A stretch of 64,000 nucleotides of DNA from NCBI RefSeq assembly GCF_029277985.1, contig NZ_CP119546.1:744001-808000 (forward strand). Reading direction: 5' to 3'. A program made the translations under genes and the position numbers. Shown piece after piece: positions 55,245-64,000 of the stretch. The stretch's first letter is position 1. Every line of letters starts with the position of its first letter. The stretch is from Providencia stuartii. Its GTDB lineage: Bacteria; Pseudomonadota; Gammaproteobacteria; Enterobacterales; Enterobacteriaceae. The notes under the pieces are model-generated. The model was not told the DNA's origin. It saw nothing but the letters and a program-made list of their open reading frames with translations, and ran no database searches.

Positions 55245-56021
55245 TTAGTGCTGTTCAGGGCGAGTAAAGACTAGCTCATTCCCTTTAGATTGGCTTTCAT
55301 CGAATTGATAGCCTTCAAGATTAAAATCAACCAATTGTTCTGTTTTGGTGAGTTTATTTTGGATAATAAAGCGGCTCATCAAGCCACGTGCTTTTTTAGC
55401 ATAGAAACTAATGACTTTATATTTGCCATTTTTTTCATCGAGAAAGACAGGTTTTATCATCGTCGCGTCTAATTTTTTGACGTTGACTGATTTGAAGTAC
55501 TCATCAGAAGCAAGGTTAACCAAGACCTGATCACCTTGGGCTGAAAGCGCTTTATTGAGCTGATTTGTGATGATATCACCCCAAAATTCATACAAGTCCT
55601 TACCGCGAGGATTTTTCAAGCGAGTGCCCATTTCGAGCCGATAAGGTTGCATTAAATCGAGCGGACGTAGCAGTCCATACAGTCCAGATAAAATACGTAA
55701 GTGTTGTTGTGCAAAAGCGAAGTCTTGCTCAGAGAATGTTTCGGCCTGCATACCCGTATATACATCACCTTTAAATGCTAATATCGCTTGGCGTGCATTA
55801 TCTGGCGTAAAATCGGCATGCCACTCACCAAAACGTGCCGCATTTAAGCCTGCAAGTTTATCACTAATTTTCATTAAACTTGAGATATCGGCAGGGGAAA
55901 GCTGACGGCAAACGTCAATCAGTTGCTGAGATTCATGCAGTAACTCAGGCTGGGTGAAAGTTTTTGTTGCTAGTGGGCTTTCATAATCTAAAGTTTTGGC
56001 GGGTGAAATCGTGATGAGCAT
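55245..56021 (-). CDS. yaaA: YaaA, peroxide stress resistance protein
   Basis: 258 residues, DUF328/UPF0246 family: it opens [16 protein letters not shown] and has [10 protein letters not shown] (about residues 84-93) and [14 protein letters not shown] (about 205-218). In E. coli YaaA lowers free iron during H2O2 stress and can bind DNA. It lies upstream of and divergent from talB, as in E. coli. Confidence 0.95.
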   Translation of the reverse strand: MLITISPAKTLDYESPLATKTFTQPELLHESQQLIDVCRQLSPADISSLMKISDKLAGLNAARFGEWHADFTPDNARQAILAFKGDVYTGMQAETFSEQDFAFAQQHLRILSGLYGLLRPLDLMQPYRLEMGTRLKNPRGKDLYEFWGDIITNQLNKALSAQGDQVLVNLASDEYFKSVNVKKLDATMIKPVFLDEKNGKYKVISFYAKKARGLMSRFIIQNKLTKTEQLVDFNLEGYQFDESQSKGNELVFTRPEQH

Positions 56022-56305
56022 GACAAGTTCCCTATAATAAAATGACTATTACCACTTTAGCAAAAATTGATCTTAAATGGCTAATTGATGAGATAAGTAA
56101 AAACAATTTTCCTATTTCATCGGGCTATGATTAGCTGGATAAGAAGCTAAAAGGATTCAGTTTTAATTTTTGAAGCGAAAACGATTGCATATCAGTTAGT
56201 TGCTTTATAATAGTTTTAGTCGCTTGCAGCAACTCGGATGCGTGATATTATCATTGTACGGTGCGGCGTTTGCCTCAATTCCTTTATAACAACGAGATTA
56301 AAGAA

Positions 56306-57259
56306 ATGACCGATAAATTAACCTCCTTACGTAGTCTAACCACCGTTGTTGCTGATACTGGCGATATTGAAGCGATGAAGCTTTATAAACCACAAGATGC
56401 GACAACTAACCCTTCTTTGATTCTGAATGCAGCACAAATTCCTGAATATCGTAAGCTTATTGACGAAGCTGTCGAGTGGGCTCGTAAGCAAAGCAATCAC
56501 CGCGAACAGCAGGTTATTGATGCTTGTGACAAACTAGCCGTTAATATCGGTTTGGAAATTCTAAAATTAGTTCCGGGCCGTGTTTCAACTGAAGTTGATG
56601 CACGTCTGTCTTACGATGAAGAAGCGTGTATTGCTAAAGCGCGTCGCCTGATCAAGTTGTACAACGAAGCGGGTATCAGCAATGATCGTATTCTGATTAA
56701 ACTGGCTTCAACTTGGCAGGGTATCCGTGCCGCAGAGAAACTGGAAAAAGAAGGTATTAACTGTAACCTAACATTGTTATTCTCTTTTGCTCAGGCTCGT
56801 GCGTGTGCTGAAGCTGGCGTTTACCTGATCTCTCCATTTGTGGGTCGTATCCTTGATTGGTACAAAGCGAATAGCGACAAAAAAGAATTTGCGCCACATG
56901 AAGATCCAGGCGTTATTTCAGTCACTGAAATCTATAACTACTATAAAGCACATGGCTACAAAACAGTGGTTATGGGTGCTAGCTTCCGTAACGTAGGGGA
57001 AATTCTGGAATTGGCAGGTTGTGATCGCCTAACGATTTCTCCAGCATTACTGAAAGAGCTATCAGAAGCACAAGGTGAGGTGGTACGTAAACTTGTTGAT
57101 TCAGGTAAAACTGCTGAGCCAGAAGCTAAACTGACCGAATCTGAGTTCTATTGGCAGCATAACCAAGATCCGATGGCGGTAGATAAACTGGCTGAAGGTA
57201 TCCGTAAGTTTGCCATTGACCAAGAAAAACTGGAAAAAATGATCGCAGACTTGCTGTAA
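56306..57259 (+). CDS. talB: Transaldolase B
   Basis: 317 residues from the ATG at 56306; an in-frame upstream codon at 56261 would add 15 residues not found in relatives. Transfers a dihydroxyacetone unit in the pentose phosphate pathway. Schiff-base Lys132 is in [14 protein letters not shown] (33-38) and the phosphate-site Arg in VGRILDWY are present. Confidence 0.98.
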   Translation: MTDKLTSLRSLTTVVADTGDIEAMKLYKPQDATTNPSLILNAAQIPEYRKLIDEAVEWARKQSNHREQQVIDACDKLAVNIGLEILKLVPGRVSTEVDARLSYDEEACIAKARRLIKLYNEAGISNDRILIKLASTWQGIRAAEKLEKEGINCNLTLLFSFAQARACAEAGVYLISPFVGRILDWYKANSDKKEFAPHEDPGVISVTEIYNYYKAHGYKTVVMGASFRNVGEILELAGCDRLTISPALLKELSEAQGEVVRKLVDSGKTAEPEAKLTESEFYWQHNQDPMAVDKLAEGIRKFAIDQEKLEKMIADLL

Positions 57260-57278
57260 TTCTGCTGTTATTTTAACG

Positions 57279-57306
57279 AAACCCAGCCATAGGCTGGGTT
57301 TTTTGC
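57279..57306 (+). terminator. Terminator after talB
   Basis: AACCCAGCC (57280-57288) and GGCTGGGTT (57292-57300) form a 9-bp stem with a 3-base loop and a T-run. Confidence 0.92.
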
Positions 57307-57307
57307 G

Positions 57308-57580
57308 TTATAGGGGAAAACGGCATTGATGCTTTGTTACTCGCAGCGGTATCCGTTCCAACATATAAGGGAGAGTGACTCGTGAACAGTTGCGTTTGAA
57401 TATGGTGAGGATTTCATTTTTATCGGCATAACAAGCAGTACTACAACCTTTAAGCATTTTATTATTGCTATCAATTCCACATTTTCTTTTAACTTTACCA
57501 TTATAGCGATATGTAGCACTGAAACCTGTTACCTCACGTGATATTATAGGTCCATCATGGGTATCATGATGACTATTCAC
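57308..57580 (-). CDS. Uncertain Cys-containing small frame between talB and mog
   Basis: A 90-codon open frame on the minus strand fills most of the 364-base talB-mog space. It would start at a GTG with no visible ribosome site and contains five Cys, four basic clusters and a polar N-terminus (NSHHDTHDGP). I do not recognise it. It may be a remnant of a secreted-protein gene or a chance frame. Apart from it and the talB terminator this space holds only the mog promoter. Confidence 0.2.
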   Translation of the reverse strand: MNSHHDTHDGPIISREVTGFSATYRYNGKVKRKCGIDSNNKMLKGCSTACYADKNEILTIFKRNCSRVTLPYMLERIPLRVTKHQCRFPL

Positions 57581-57623
57581 GTTATGAGAATAAGCATTTT
57601 ATAGGTTATTTATTGAGGTTGGT

Positions 57624-58205
57624 ATGGATGAATTGCGCATAGGTTTGGTTTCGGTTTCTGACCGTGCTTCAAGTGGTATTTATGAAGATAAAGGTATTCC
57701 CTCTTTGGAAGCATGGCTTGCAAAAGCGTTAACAACGCCTTTTCGTATTGAAACTCGCCTGATCCCTGATGAGCAAATCATGATTGAGCAGACGTTGTGT
57801 GAGTTGGTGGATGAATTTGCTTGCCATTTAGTTTTAACGACCGGAGGAACTGGACCTGCTCGTCGCGATGTCACTCCCGATGCCACATTAGCGATTGCGG
57901 ACCGTGAAATGCCCGGCTTTGGTGAGCAAATGCGTCAAATTAGCTTGAAGTTTGTACCAACAGCCATCCTTTCCCGCCAAGTCGGGGCGATACGCAATCA
58001 AGCATTAATTTTGAATTTGCCTGGTCAACCGAAAGCGATAGCAGAAACATTGGAAGGATTGAAAGATGCTGAAGGGAATGTGATGGTATCAGGGATTTTT
58101 GCTAGCGTTCCCTATTGCATTCAACTTCTTGATGGGCCATATGTGGAAACAGACCCTGCGGTTGTTAAGGCTTTTAGGCCGAAGTCAGCGATCCGTAGTG
58201 AATGA
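57624..58205 (+). CDS. mog: Mog, molybdopterin adenylyltransferase
   Basis: 193 residues, MoaB/Mog fold. TTGGTGPARRDVTPDA (about residues 73-88) is the molybdopterin-binding motif; LNLPGQPKAI is the second conserved segment. It adenylates molybdopterin before metal insertion. Gene order talB-mog-satP is as in E. coli. Confidence 0.95.
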   Translation: MDELRIGLVSVSDRASSGIYEDKGIPSLEAWLAKALTTPFRIETRLIPDEQIMIEQTLCELVDEFACHLVLTTGGTGPARRDVTPDATLAIADREMPGFGEQMRQISLKFVPTAILSRQVGAIRNQALILNLPGQPKAIAETLEGLKDAEGNVMVSGIFASVPYCIQLLDGPYVETDPAVVKAFRPKSAIRSE

Positions 58206-58213
58206 TTGCTAGG

Positions 58214-58236
58214 TCAGGTGAGGCTAGCTCACCTGA
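58214..58236. terminator. Hairpin between mog and satP
   Basis: TCAGGTGAG (58214-58222) and CTCACCTGA (58228-58236) form a perfect 9-bp stem with a 5-base loop between convergent genes. T-runs are short, so it may stabilise 3' ends as much as terminate. Confidence 0.6.
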
Positions 58237-58253
58237 CAGCTATTCCTTTAAAA

Positions 58254-58820
58254 TCAGTGACGTTGCCCTATAGGCAAAATGGTTTTGCCATATTGCTCAT
58301 TCAATACCTCAGCCATGGCCAAGTAAAATGCACTTGCGCCACATATTATCCCTTCATAACCCGCAATGGTTAACAGCGTTGCATTATTCGTTAAATTACC
58401 GATTGCGAGTAATGCAAACAGTACGGTGAGGCTAGCAAAGATGAATTGCAGGGCGAAATTAGCTCTGAATGTTCCAAGGAACATAAAGAAGGTAAAGATA
58501 CCCCAAATGAGTAAGTAAATACCTAAGAAGTCTGGAGACGTTGCTTCAGCTAAACCCATTGTTGGCAAAAATAGTAAGCCAACTAATGTTAACCAAAACA
58601 TGCCATATGAACTAAATGCAGTTGCGCCAAACGTATTTCCTTTTTTATATTCAATAAGTCCGGCAATCACCTGAGCAATACCACCATAAAAAATTCCCAT
58701 GCTCAAAATAACCGATGAGAGAGGGAAAAAACCTGCATTATGGAGATTAAGCAGAATTGTTGTCATACCAAAGCCCAATAAACCAAGTGGACCCGGATTA
58801 GCAATAGCGCTAGATTGCAT
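58254..58820 (-). CDS. satP: SatP (YaaH), acetate/succinate transporter
   Basis: 188 residues with six hydrophobic segments. The family signature NPGPLGLLGFGMTT starts at residue 8. It moves acetate and succinate across the inner membrane. AGAGGTT is the ribosome site. Same position as yaaH in E. coli, though yaaW and yaaI are missing next to it. Confidence 0.95.
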   Translation of the reverse strand: MQSSAIANPGPLGLLGFGMTTILLNLHNAGFFPLSSVILSMGIFYGGIAQVIAGLIEYKKGNTFGATAFSSYGMFWLTLVGLLFLPTMGLAEATSPDFLGIYLLIWGIFTFFMFLGTFRANFALQFIFASLTVLFALLAIGNLTNNATLLTIAGYEGIICGASAFYLAMAEVLNEQYGKTILPIGQRH

Positions 58821-59155
58821 ATAACCTCTGGTTAAAAATCATTAATATTCAATAAGATATAAAGTAACTCCGCCAGCTGTTCTCAGTTGGCGGCGAATAA
58901 TACGCAGTTTTTATTGTTGAAACAATGATCAAAAGACAGTTTTTTTTGCAAAAAATATGAAATTTTTTTAAGTCGTCCCCTTGATGAATGAATTTACGAC
59001 CCCATCTTTACAGCATCACTCGTGATCAATCGAATTATTGCATAAAGCAAAAAAATTGAGTCTCGGAGTAAAAACTCCCTTGAAAATGAAATATTGAGCC
59101 TCATATAGATTGATATCGAAATTGAATAGAAAGAATTCCTTTGGAGGCGTTTTAG
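58821..59155 (+). promoter_or_regulatory. satP-dnaK divergent region with sigma-32 promoter
   Basis: 335 bases without a gene. The sigma-32 promoter of dnaK is plain: CTTGATG (58980-58986) and CCCCATCT (59000-59007) with a 13-base spacer, nearly identical to E. coli dnaK P1. About 150 bases of leader follow. A GGAGG ribosome site precedes dnaK. Confidence 0.9.
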
Positions 59156-61069
59156 ATGGGTAAAATTATTGGTATCGACTTGGGTACAACTAACTCATGC
59201 GTTGCAATTATGGATGGCACAACTGCTCGTGTTCTAGAGAACAGCGAGGGTGATCGTACTACTCCTTCCATCATTGCGTACACACAAGACGGTGAAATTT
59301 TGGTCGGTCAGCCAGCAAAACGTCAGGCAGTGACCAACCCAGAAAATACATTGTTTGCGATCAAACGTTTGATCGGTCGTCGTTTCCAAGACGAAGAAGT
59401 TCAGCGCGACGTTTCTATCATGCCATACAAAATTATTGCGGCAGATAACGGTGACGCTTGGTTAGATGTGAAAGGCCAAAAAATGGCTCCACCACAAGTT
59501 TCAGCTGAAGTTCTGAAAAAAATGAAAAAAACAGCAGAAGATTACTTGGGTGAACCAGTAACAGAAGCTGTTATTACCGTACCAGCCTACTTTAACGATG
59601 CTCAGCGTCAAGCAACTAAAGATGCGGGCCGTATCGCTGGTTTAGATGTTAAGCGTATTATCAACGAACCCACAGCAGCTGCATTGGCTTATGGTTTAGA
59701 TAAAGAAATCGGTAACCGTACTATTGCGGTTTACGACTTAGGTGGTGGTACCTTTGACCTGTCAATCATTGAGATTGATGAAGTTGACGGCGAAAAAACG
59801 TATGAAGTGCTAGCGACCAATGGTGATACTCACTTAGGTGGTGAAGACTTTGATAACCGTTTGATCAACTACTTAGTTGAAGAGTTCAAGAAAGAGCAAG
59901 GTGTTGACCTACGCAATGATCCGCTGGCAATGCAACGTCTGAAAGAAGCGGCAGAGAAAGCGAAAATCGAACTTTCTTCAGCACAACAAACAGATGTGAA
60001 CCTGCCGTACATTACTGCGGATGCAACGGGTCCTAAACACATGAACATTAAAGTGACTCGTGCAAAATTAGAGTCACTGGTAGAAGATTTAGTTAAACGC
60101 ACCATGGAGCCGGTTAAAGTTGCTCTACAGGATGCGGGTCTGAATGTGAATGATATCAGCGATGTTATTTTAGTTGGTGGTCAGATTCGTATGCCAATGG
60201 TTCAAAAAGCTGTTGCTGATTTCTTCGGTAAAGAACCACGTAAAGATGTTAACCCAGATGAAGCAGTTGCTATTGGTGCCGCTGTTCAAGGTGGTGTATT
60301 AGCTGGTGATGTTAAAGACGTTCTGTTACTTGACGTGACTCCACTGTCTTTAGGTATCGAAACGATGGGTGGCGTGATGACGTCGTTAATTCCGAAGAAC
60401 ACCACTATCCCTACTAAACATAGCCAAGTGTTCTCAACAGCGGAAGATAACCAAGCAGCGGTGACTATTCATGTTCTGCAAGGTGAGCGTAAACGTGCAA
60501 GTGATAACAAATCATTAGGCCAGTTTAACTTAGATGGTATTCAGCCTGCTCCACGTGGCATGCCGCAAATTGAAGTGACATTTGATATCGATGCTGATGG
60601 TATCTTGCATGTATCAGCAAAAGATAAAAACAGTGGTCGCGAGCAAAACATTACCATTAAGGCTTCTTCTGGTCTAAATGACGAGGAAATCGAAAAAATG
60701 GTACGTGACGCGGAAGCGAACGCAGAAGCTGACCGTAAATTTGAAGAGTTAGTTCAAGTTCGTAACCAAGCTGACCAGTTGATTCATGGTACTCGTAAAC
60801 AAATCGAAGAAGCTGGCGACAAGCTGCCTGCTGAAGATAAAGAAAACATTGAAAAAGCAACATCTGAGCTGGAAGCGGTAAGTAAAGGCGAAGATAAAGC
60901 AGAAATCGAAGCGAAGATTCAAGCTTTGGTCACTGCTTCTGCTAAACTTCTGGAAATTGCACAGCAACAAGCTCAGGCTGGCTCAGCGAATGCAGGCGCA
61001 GAAGCTAAGAAAGATGACGATGTCGTTGATGCGGAATTCGAAGAAGTTAACGATAAAGATAAAAAATAA
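59156..61069 (+). CDS. dnaK: DnaK, Hsp70 chaperone
   Basis: 637 residues. ATPase domain about 1-385 ([12 protein letters not shown] at 5-16, Thr199-region DLGGGTFD), linker VLLLDVTP near 390, substrate domain to about 505, helical lid, and C-terminal EEVNDKDKK. With DnaJ and GrpE it folds and disaggregates proteins. One oddity: the normally conserved Thr in GGQTRMP is Ile here (codon 344, ATT at 60185-60187). Confidence 0.98.
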   Translation: MGKIIGIDLGTTNSCVAIMDGTTARVLENSEGDRTTPSIIAYTQDGEILVGQPAKRQAVTNPENTLFAIKRLIGRRFQDEEVQRDVSIMPYKIIAADNGDAWLDVKGQKMAPPQVSAEVLKKMKKTAEDYLGEPVTEAVITVPAYFNDAQRQATKDAGRIAGLDVKRIINEPTAAALAYGLDKEIGNRTIAVYDLGGGTFDLSIIEIDEVDGEKTYEVLATNGDTHLGGEDFDNRLINYLVEEFKKEQGVDLRNDPLAMQRLKEAAEKAKIELSSAQQTDVNLPYITADATGPKHMNIKVTRAKLESLVEDLVKRTMEPVKVALQDAGLNVNDISDVILVGGQIRMPMVQKAVADFFGKEPRKDVNPDEAVAIGAAVQGGVLAGDVKDVLLLDVTPLSLGIETMGGVMTSLIPKNTTIPTKHSQVFSTAEDNQAAVTIHVLQGERKRASDNKSLGQFNLDGIQPAPRGMPQIEVTFDIDADGILHVSAKDKNSGREQNITIKASSGLNDEEIEKMVRDAEANAEADRKFEELVQVRNQADQLIHGTRKQIEEAGDKLPAEDKENIEKATSELEAVSKGEDKAEIEAKIQALVTASAKLLEIAQQQAQAGSANAGAEAKKDDDVVDAEFEEVNDKDKK

Positions 61070-61121
61070 TGCCCTTAGCGGGCGCAGTGACCTTGCTAAT
61101 GGTTATTAATGGTTACTGATA

Positions 61122-61160
61122 CCGAACACGGGCGTCGAGGAAACTCTACGCCCGTGTCGG
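61122..61160 (+). promoter_or_regulatory. Hairpin between dnaK and dnaJ
   Basis: ACACGGGCGT (61126-61135) and ACGCCCGTGT (61148-61157) form a perfect 10-bp stem, extended by CCG/CGG, with no T-run. It probably sets partial readthrough or mRNA processing, giving less DnaJ than DnaK. Confidence 0.65.
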
Positions 61161-61179
61161 CATGTTAAGGGTAAAATAA

Positions 61180-62325
61180 ATGGCAAAAAGAGATTTTTAT
61201 GAGGTATTAGGCCTCGAAAAAAATGCTTCTGATAAAGATATCAAACGCGCATATAAGCGTTTAGCGATGAAGTATCATCCTGACCGTAATCAGGATAAAA
61301 AAGATGAAGCAGAAGTTAAATTTAAAGAGATAAAAGAAGCTTACGAAGTCCTTTCTGATGAGCAGAAACGCGCAGCCTATGACCAATATGGTCATGCAGC
61401 CTTTGAACAAGGTGGCTTTGGCGGCGGCGGCGGCGGTGGTTTTGGCGGCGGTGCGGACTTTAGCGATATCTTTGGTGACGTCTTCGGTGATATTTTTGGA
61501 GGCGGCCGCAGACAGCAGCGCCCAAGCCGTGGTTCTGATTTACAATACAACATGGAACTGACTCTTGAGGAGGCTGTCCGTGGAGTGACCAAAGAGATCC
61601 GTATTCCAACGTTGGAAACTTGTGATATTTGCCATGGTAGTGGTGCTAAACCCGGAACGAGTGCTGATACTTGCCCAACTTGTCATGGTATGGGACAAGT
61701 CCACATGCGTCAGGGATTCTTTTCGGTACAACAGCCTTGTCCTACGTGTCATGGCCGCGGTAAGGTCATTAAAGATCCGTGCAACAAGTGTCATGGTCAT
61801 GGACGTGTTGAGCGCTATAAAACATTATCCGTTAAAATTCCAGCGGGTGTAGATACTGGCGACCGTGTTCGTTTGTCTGGTGAAGGTGAAGCAGGCGAAA
61901 ATGGTGCACCAGCAGGCGATTTATTCGTTCAAGTGCATGTATTACCACACAATATTTTTGAGCGTGAAGGTAATAACCTGCATTGTGAAGTTCCGATTAA
62001 CTTTGCAATTGCGGCATTGGGCGGAGAAATTGAAGTCCCAACTCTTGATGGACGTGTAAAACTCAAAATCCCTGCGGAAACGCAAACGGGCAAGATTTTC
62101 CGTATGAAAGGTAAAGGCGTGAAATCCGTTCGTGGTGGGTTACAAGGTGATTTGATGTGTCACATTGTGGTTGAAACGCCAGTTAAGTTAAATGAGAAAC
62201 AAAAAGAGTTACTCAAAGAGTTTGGTGAGTCACTAGGTGGTAGCAGCGGTGAAAAAAATAGTCCGCGCACAAAAAGTTTTTTAGACGGTGTTAAAAAATT
62301 CTTTGATGACCTGACTAATAAATAA
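61180..62325 (+). CDS. dnaJ: DnaJ, Hsp40 co-chaperone
   Basis: 381 residues. J-domain with His-Pro-Asp (YHPDRN, about 32-37), Gly/Phe-rich linker (about 75-110), four zinc repeats ([32 protein letters not shown], about 148-205) and C-terminal client-binding domains. Stimulates DnaK ATPase. Complete class-A DnaJ. Confidence 0.98.
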   Translation: MAKRDFYEVLGLEKNASDKDIKRAYKRLAMKYHPDRNQDKKDEAEVKFKEIKEAYEVLSDEQKRAAYDQYGHAAFEQGGFGGGGGGGFGGGADFSDIFGDVFGDIFGGGRRQQRPSRGSDLQYNMELTLEEAVRGVTKEIRIPTLETCDICHGSGAKPGTSADTCPTCHGMGQVHMRQGFFSVQQPCPTCHGRGKVIKDPCNKCHGHGRVERYKTLSVKIPAGVDTGDRVRLSGEGEAGENGAPAGDLFVQVHVLPHNIFEREGNNLHCEVPINFAIAALGGEIEVPTLDGRVKLKIPAETQTGKIFRMKGKGVKSVRGGLQGDLMCHIVVETPVKLNEKQKELLKEFGESLGGSSGEKNSPRTKSFLDGVKKFFDDLTNK

Positions 62326-62330
62326 TTGAA

Positions 62331-62358
62331 AATGCCCGCTAGCTGCGGGTATTTTTTT
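62331..62358 (+). terminator. Terminator after dnaJ
   Basis: TGCCCGC (62333-62339) and GCGGGTA (62345-62351) with a 5-base loop and seven T residues. Confidence 0.87.
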
Positions 62359-62379
62359 ATCAGTGATTATAATTGCTGA

Positions 62380-63228
62380 TTAGCTAGCCAGCTTTGCAAG
62401 TAATACACCGGATAGAATGACTAAGCATGCAATAATTCGCATCATATTAAATTTTTCTTTTAAGAAAACGATGGATAAAAACATTGCGAAAAGTACGCTG
62501 GTTTCTCTGATGGCTGCCACTAACACAATAGAGGCTTGGCTCATAGCCCAGATGGCAATGCCATAACTTATCAGCTGCATTAGCCCTCCCATTAGTCCAG
62601 AACGCCAATACTGCCTAATACCTTGAAATAATGTTGTTTTGTATTTTATTATGCCGGGAATGATGAGCACTATCCCATTGAGTAAAAATAGCCATAACGT
62701 ATAAATAATCGGATCTTCACTGGCACGAGAGCCTTGCCCATCTGATAAGGTATAACAGGCAGTGAAAAACGCGGTACATAATGCGTAAAATAGTGCTTTT
62801 CCCTTGATATTAAAGGTAAATTTTTTACCTGCAAATGCAATAATCACCACACCACTTATAATCAATAAAATACCTAGAAAACCAGATAATGAAAGCATCT
62901 CATTAAAAATGATGAGGCTGAGTAATGCGGTAATCAGTGGGGCGGAACCACGGGAAATCGGGTAAATCTGCCCTAAATCACCATGTGTGTATGCTTGGCT
63001 CAAAAAATAGGTATAGCCAATATGAAAAATGACAGACAAAGTTAACCAAGGTAGGGCATTAACGGGAGGCAGTCCAAGTAGAAATAGGGCCGGTAGCGTT
63101 AATACTCCTGAAAAAAAGGCGACCATGACGAGGCCAAAAAAACGATCGTTACCAAATTTAACTAAAGCATTCCAACACGCGTGACAAAATGCGGCAAATA
63201 ATACAGCCAGTAAGATAGTCGTCGTCAT
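62380..63228 (-). CDS. EamA-family (DMT) membrane transporter
   Basis: 282 residues with about ten hydrophobic segments in two repeats, the DMT/EamA build. A conserved acidic-Pro segment lies in GDLGQIYPISRGSAPLIT (about 84-101), and the second repeat has the EKFN end. The substrate cannot be read from the sequence; relatives export amino acids or metabolites. It converges with dnaJ. Confidence 0.85.
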   Translation of the reverse strand: MTTTILLAVLFAAFCHACWNALVKFGNDRFFGLVMVAFFSGVLTLPALFLLGLPPVNALPWLTLSVIFHIGYTYFLSQAYTHGDLGQIYPISRGSAPLITALLSLIIFNEMLSLSGFLGILLIISGVVIIAFAGKKFTFNIKGKALFYALCTAFFTACYTLSDGQGSRASEDPIIYTLWLFLLNGIVLIIPGIIKYKTTLFQGIRQYWRSGLMGGLMQLISYGIAIWAMSQASIVLVAAIRETSVLFAMFLSIVFLKEKFNMMRIIACLVILSGVLLAKLAS

Positions 63229-63621
63229 AAGAAAATAGCATTTATTTAAAATAGTTACCCAGTATTGCGTAATGGAACATTTTTGTGAAGCGCTTCGAGA
63301 AGCTTCTCTTTTTTTTGCAAACCAAAATACAGGTTTACGAGCCTATACGCACAAAAACAGTCTTGTCTAAAAATCGCCTCGTTACACAGCAAAAGTCGTT
63401 TATTTTAGCTAAAGAAACTGAATCGAGTCTGCTGCTGAAAAAAGAAAAAGATAAAATCAAAATAATTTATTTATACTTAAATTTAACGATAATTTAGCAA
63501 AAAGAGTGAGCAATTTCGCATATTATTCGGTAATGTCGATCTATTATTGATAAATAAACGACTTTTTACGAATTAATGATTAGCATAATATTAACACTCT
63601 ATTTATTTTGGGGTTAAACAT
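63229..63621. other. eamA-nhaA divergent region, no gene seen
   Basis: 393 bases. GAGAAGCTTCTC (63297-63308) followed by eight T residues looks like a plus-strand terminator without a gene before it. A 70-codon frame at 63285-63497 has no good start and is Lys-rich by base composition. The E. coli hok/sok module found between dnaJ and nhaA is not present. The nhaA promoter must lie in the AT-rich last 120 bases. Confidence 0.5.
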
Positions 63622-64000
63622 ATGACAGCAATCATCCGTAAATTTTTAAGGTTAGAAGCAGCAGGAGGGCTACTCCTAATTATTGCTGCCATAGTCGCAT
63701 TAATTATGGCGAATTCGCCAGCTCAGGGGCTATATCAGCAATTTTTAGATATCCCTATTTCCGTGAAAATTTCATCACTAGAACTAGATAAACCGTTAAT
63801 TTTATGGGTTAACGATTTTTTGATGGCTATTTTCTTTCTCGTTGTGGGCCTTGAAGTTAAACGAGAGTTACTTGAAGGTTCATTAGCGGGGAAAGACAAA
63901 GCGATTTTTCCCGCGATTGCAGCATTAGGGGGAATGTTAGCTCCTGCGTTAATTTATTTATTATTTAACGGTGCAGATGAGGTCACTCGCCAAGGTTGGG
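63622..64000 (+). CDS. nhaA: NhaA sodium/proton antiporter, N-terminal part (cut by window end)
   Basis: The first 126 codons of Nha[21 protein letters not shown], then a membrane segment and [20 protein letters not shown], a signature of the family. The antiporter exports Na+ or Li+ in exchange for protons and is driven by alkaline pH and salt. GGGG lies 9-12 bases before the ATG. The frame is open to the end of the window; the conserved Asp pair of the transport site lies beyond it. Confidence 0.96.
   Translation, partial: MTAIIRKFLRLEAAGGLLLIIAAIVALIMANSPAQGLYQQFLDIPISVKISSLELDKPLILWVNDFLMAIFFLVVGLEVKRELLEGSLAGKDKAIFPAIAALGGMLAPALIYLLFNGADEVTRQGW

Noticed and set aside
63285..63497. 70-codon Lys-rich frame before nhaA
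   Set aside because: It has no ribosome site and follows AT-rich composition; no conserved features.

Overview
The window looks like a Providencia-type chromosome (Morganellaceae, Enterobacterales) carrying the right end of an SXT/R391-family integrative conjugative element (ICE). The chromosomal part follows the gene order around 99-0.5 min of E. coli (prfC, osmY, yjjUV, deoCABD, ytjB/serB, radA, nadR, ettA, slt, trpR, yjjX, gpmB, rob, creA, arcA, thrLABC, yaaA, talB, mog, satP, dnaKJ, nhaA). It differs by insertions and losses typical of the Proteus/Providencia group, for example a bactofilin (CcmA) next to slt and no creBCD. The genus call is an inference from gene content and protein similarity, not from a marker gene. 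No rRNA or tRNA gene and no CRISPR array was seen.

Positions 1 to about 11,090 are ICE. They hold the tail of a cargo gene in the hotspot before traF, then traF-traH-traG (mating pore), the convergent entry-exclusion gene eex, and a leftward operon croS, two phage-replication-like genes, a transglycosylase, setD and setC. The divergent repressor setR follows, with four operator-like palindromes between croS and setR. The element ends inside the 5' end of prfC, whose first codons and promoter are supplied by the ICE. TraG carries Pro-Gly-Glu at residues 606-608, which places this ICE in the S exclusion group.

From 11 to 22 kb lie prfC, a one-BON-domain OsmY-like lipoprotein, a patatin-like protein (YjjU), a TatD-like hydrolase (YjjV), a NupC-family nucleoside transporter with a perfect CRP site, and deoCABD. 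Transporter and deo genes form a nucleoside uptake and catabolism block.

From 22.5 to 32.5 kb is an iron-related locus with no counterpart at this place in E. coli. It contains an ECF sigma factor and FecR-type regulator, an STN-domain TonB-dependent receptor of the YddB type, an SbmA-like ABC protein of the YddA type, an M16 protease lipoprotein of the PqqL/FusC type, and a divergent private TonB. Fur-box-like sites lie in both control regions. The set matches the Fus ferredoxin-import plan plus cell-surface signalling, so I infer import and periplasmic cleavage of an iron-bearing protein or peptide.

From 32.5 to 64 kb the genes are mostly housekeeping, with recognisable control sites: a trp operator at trpR, an FNR box upstream of arcA, the thr attenuator and a sigma-32 promoter at dnaK. 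Two insertions stand out. One is a pair of small secreted Gly-Gly-Asn repeat proteins (52.8-53.7 kb), the least explained coding content here. The other is a set of palindromic intergenic elements between convergent genes.
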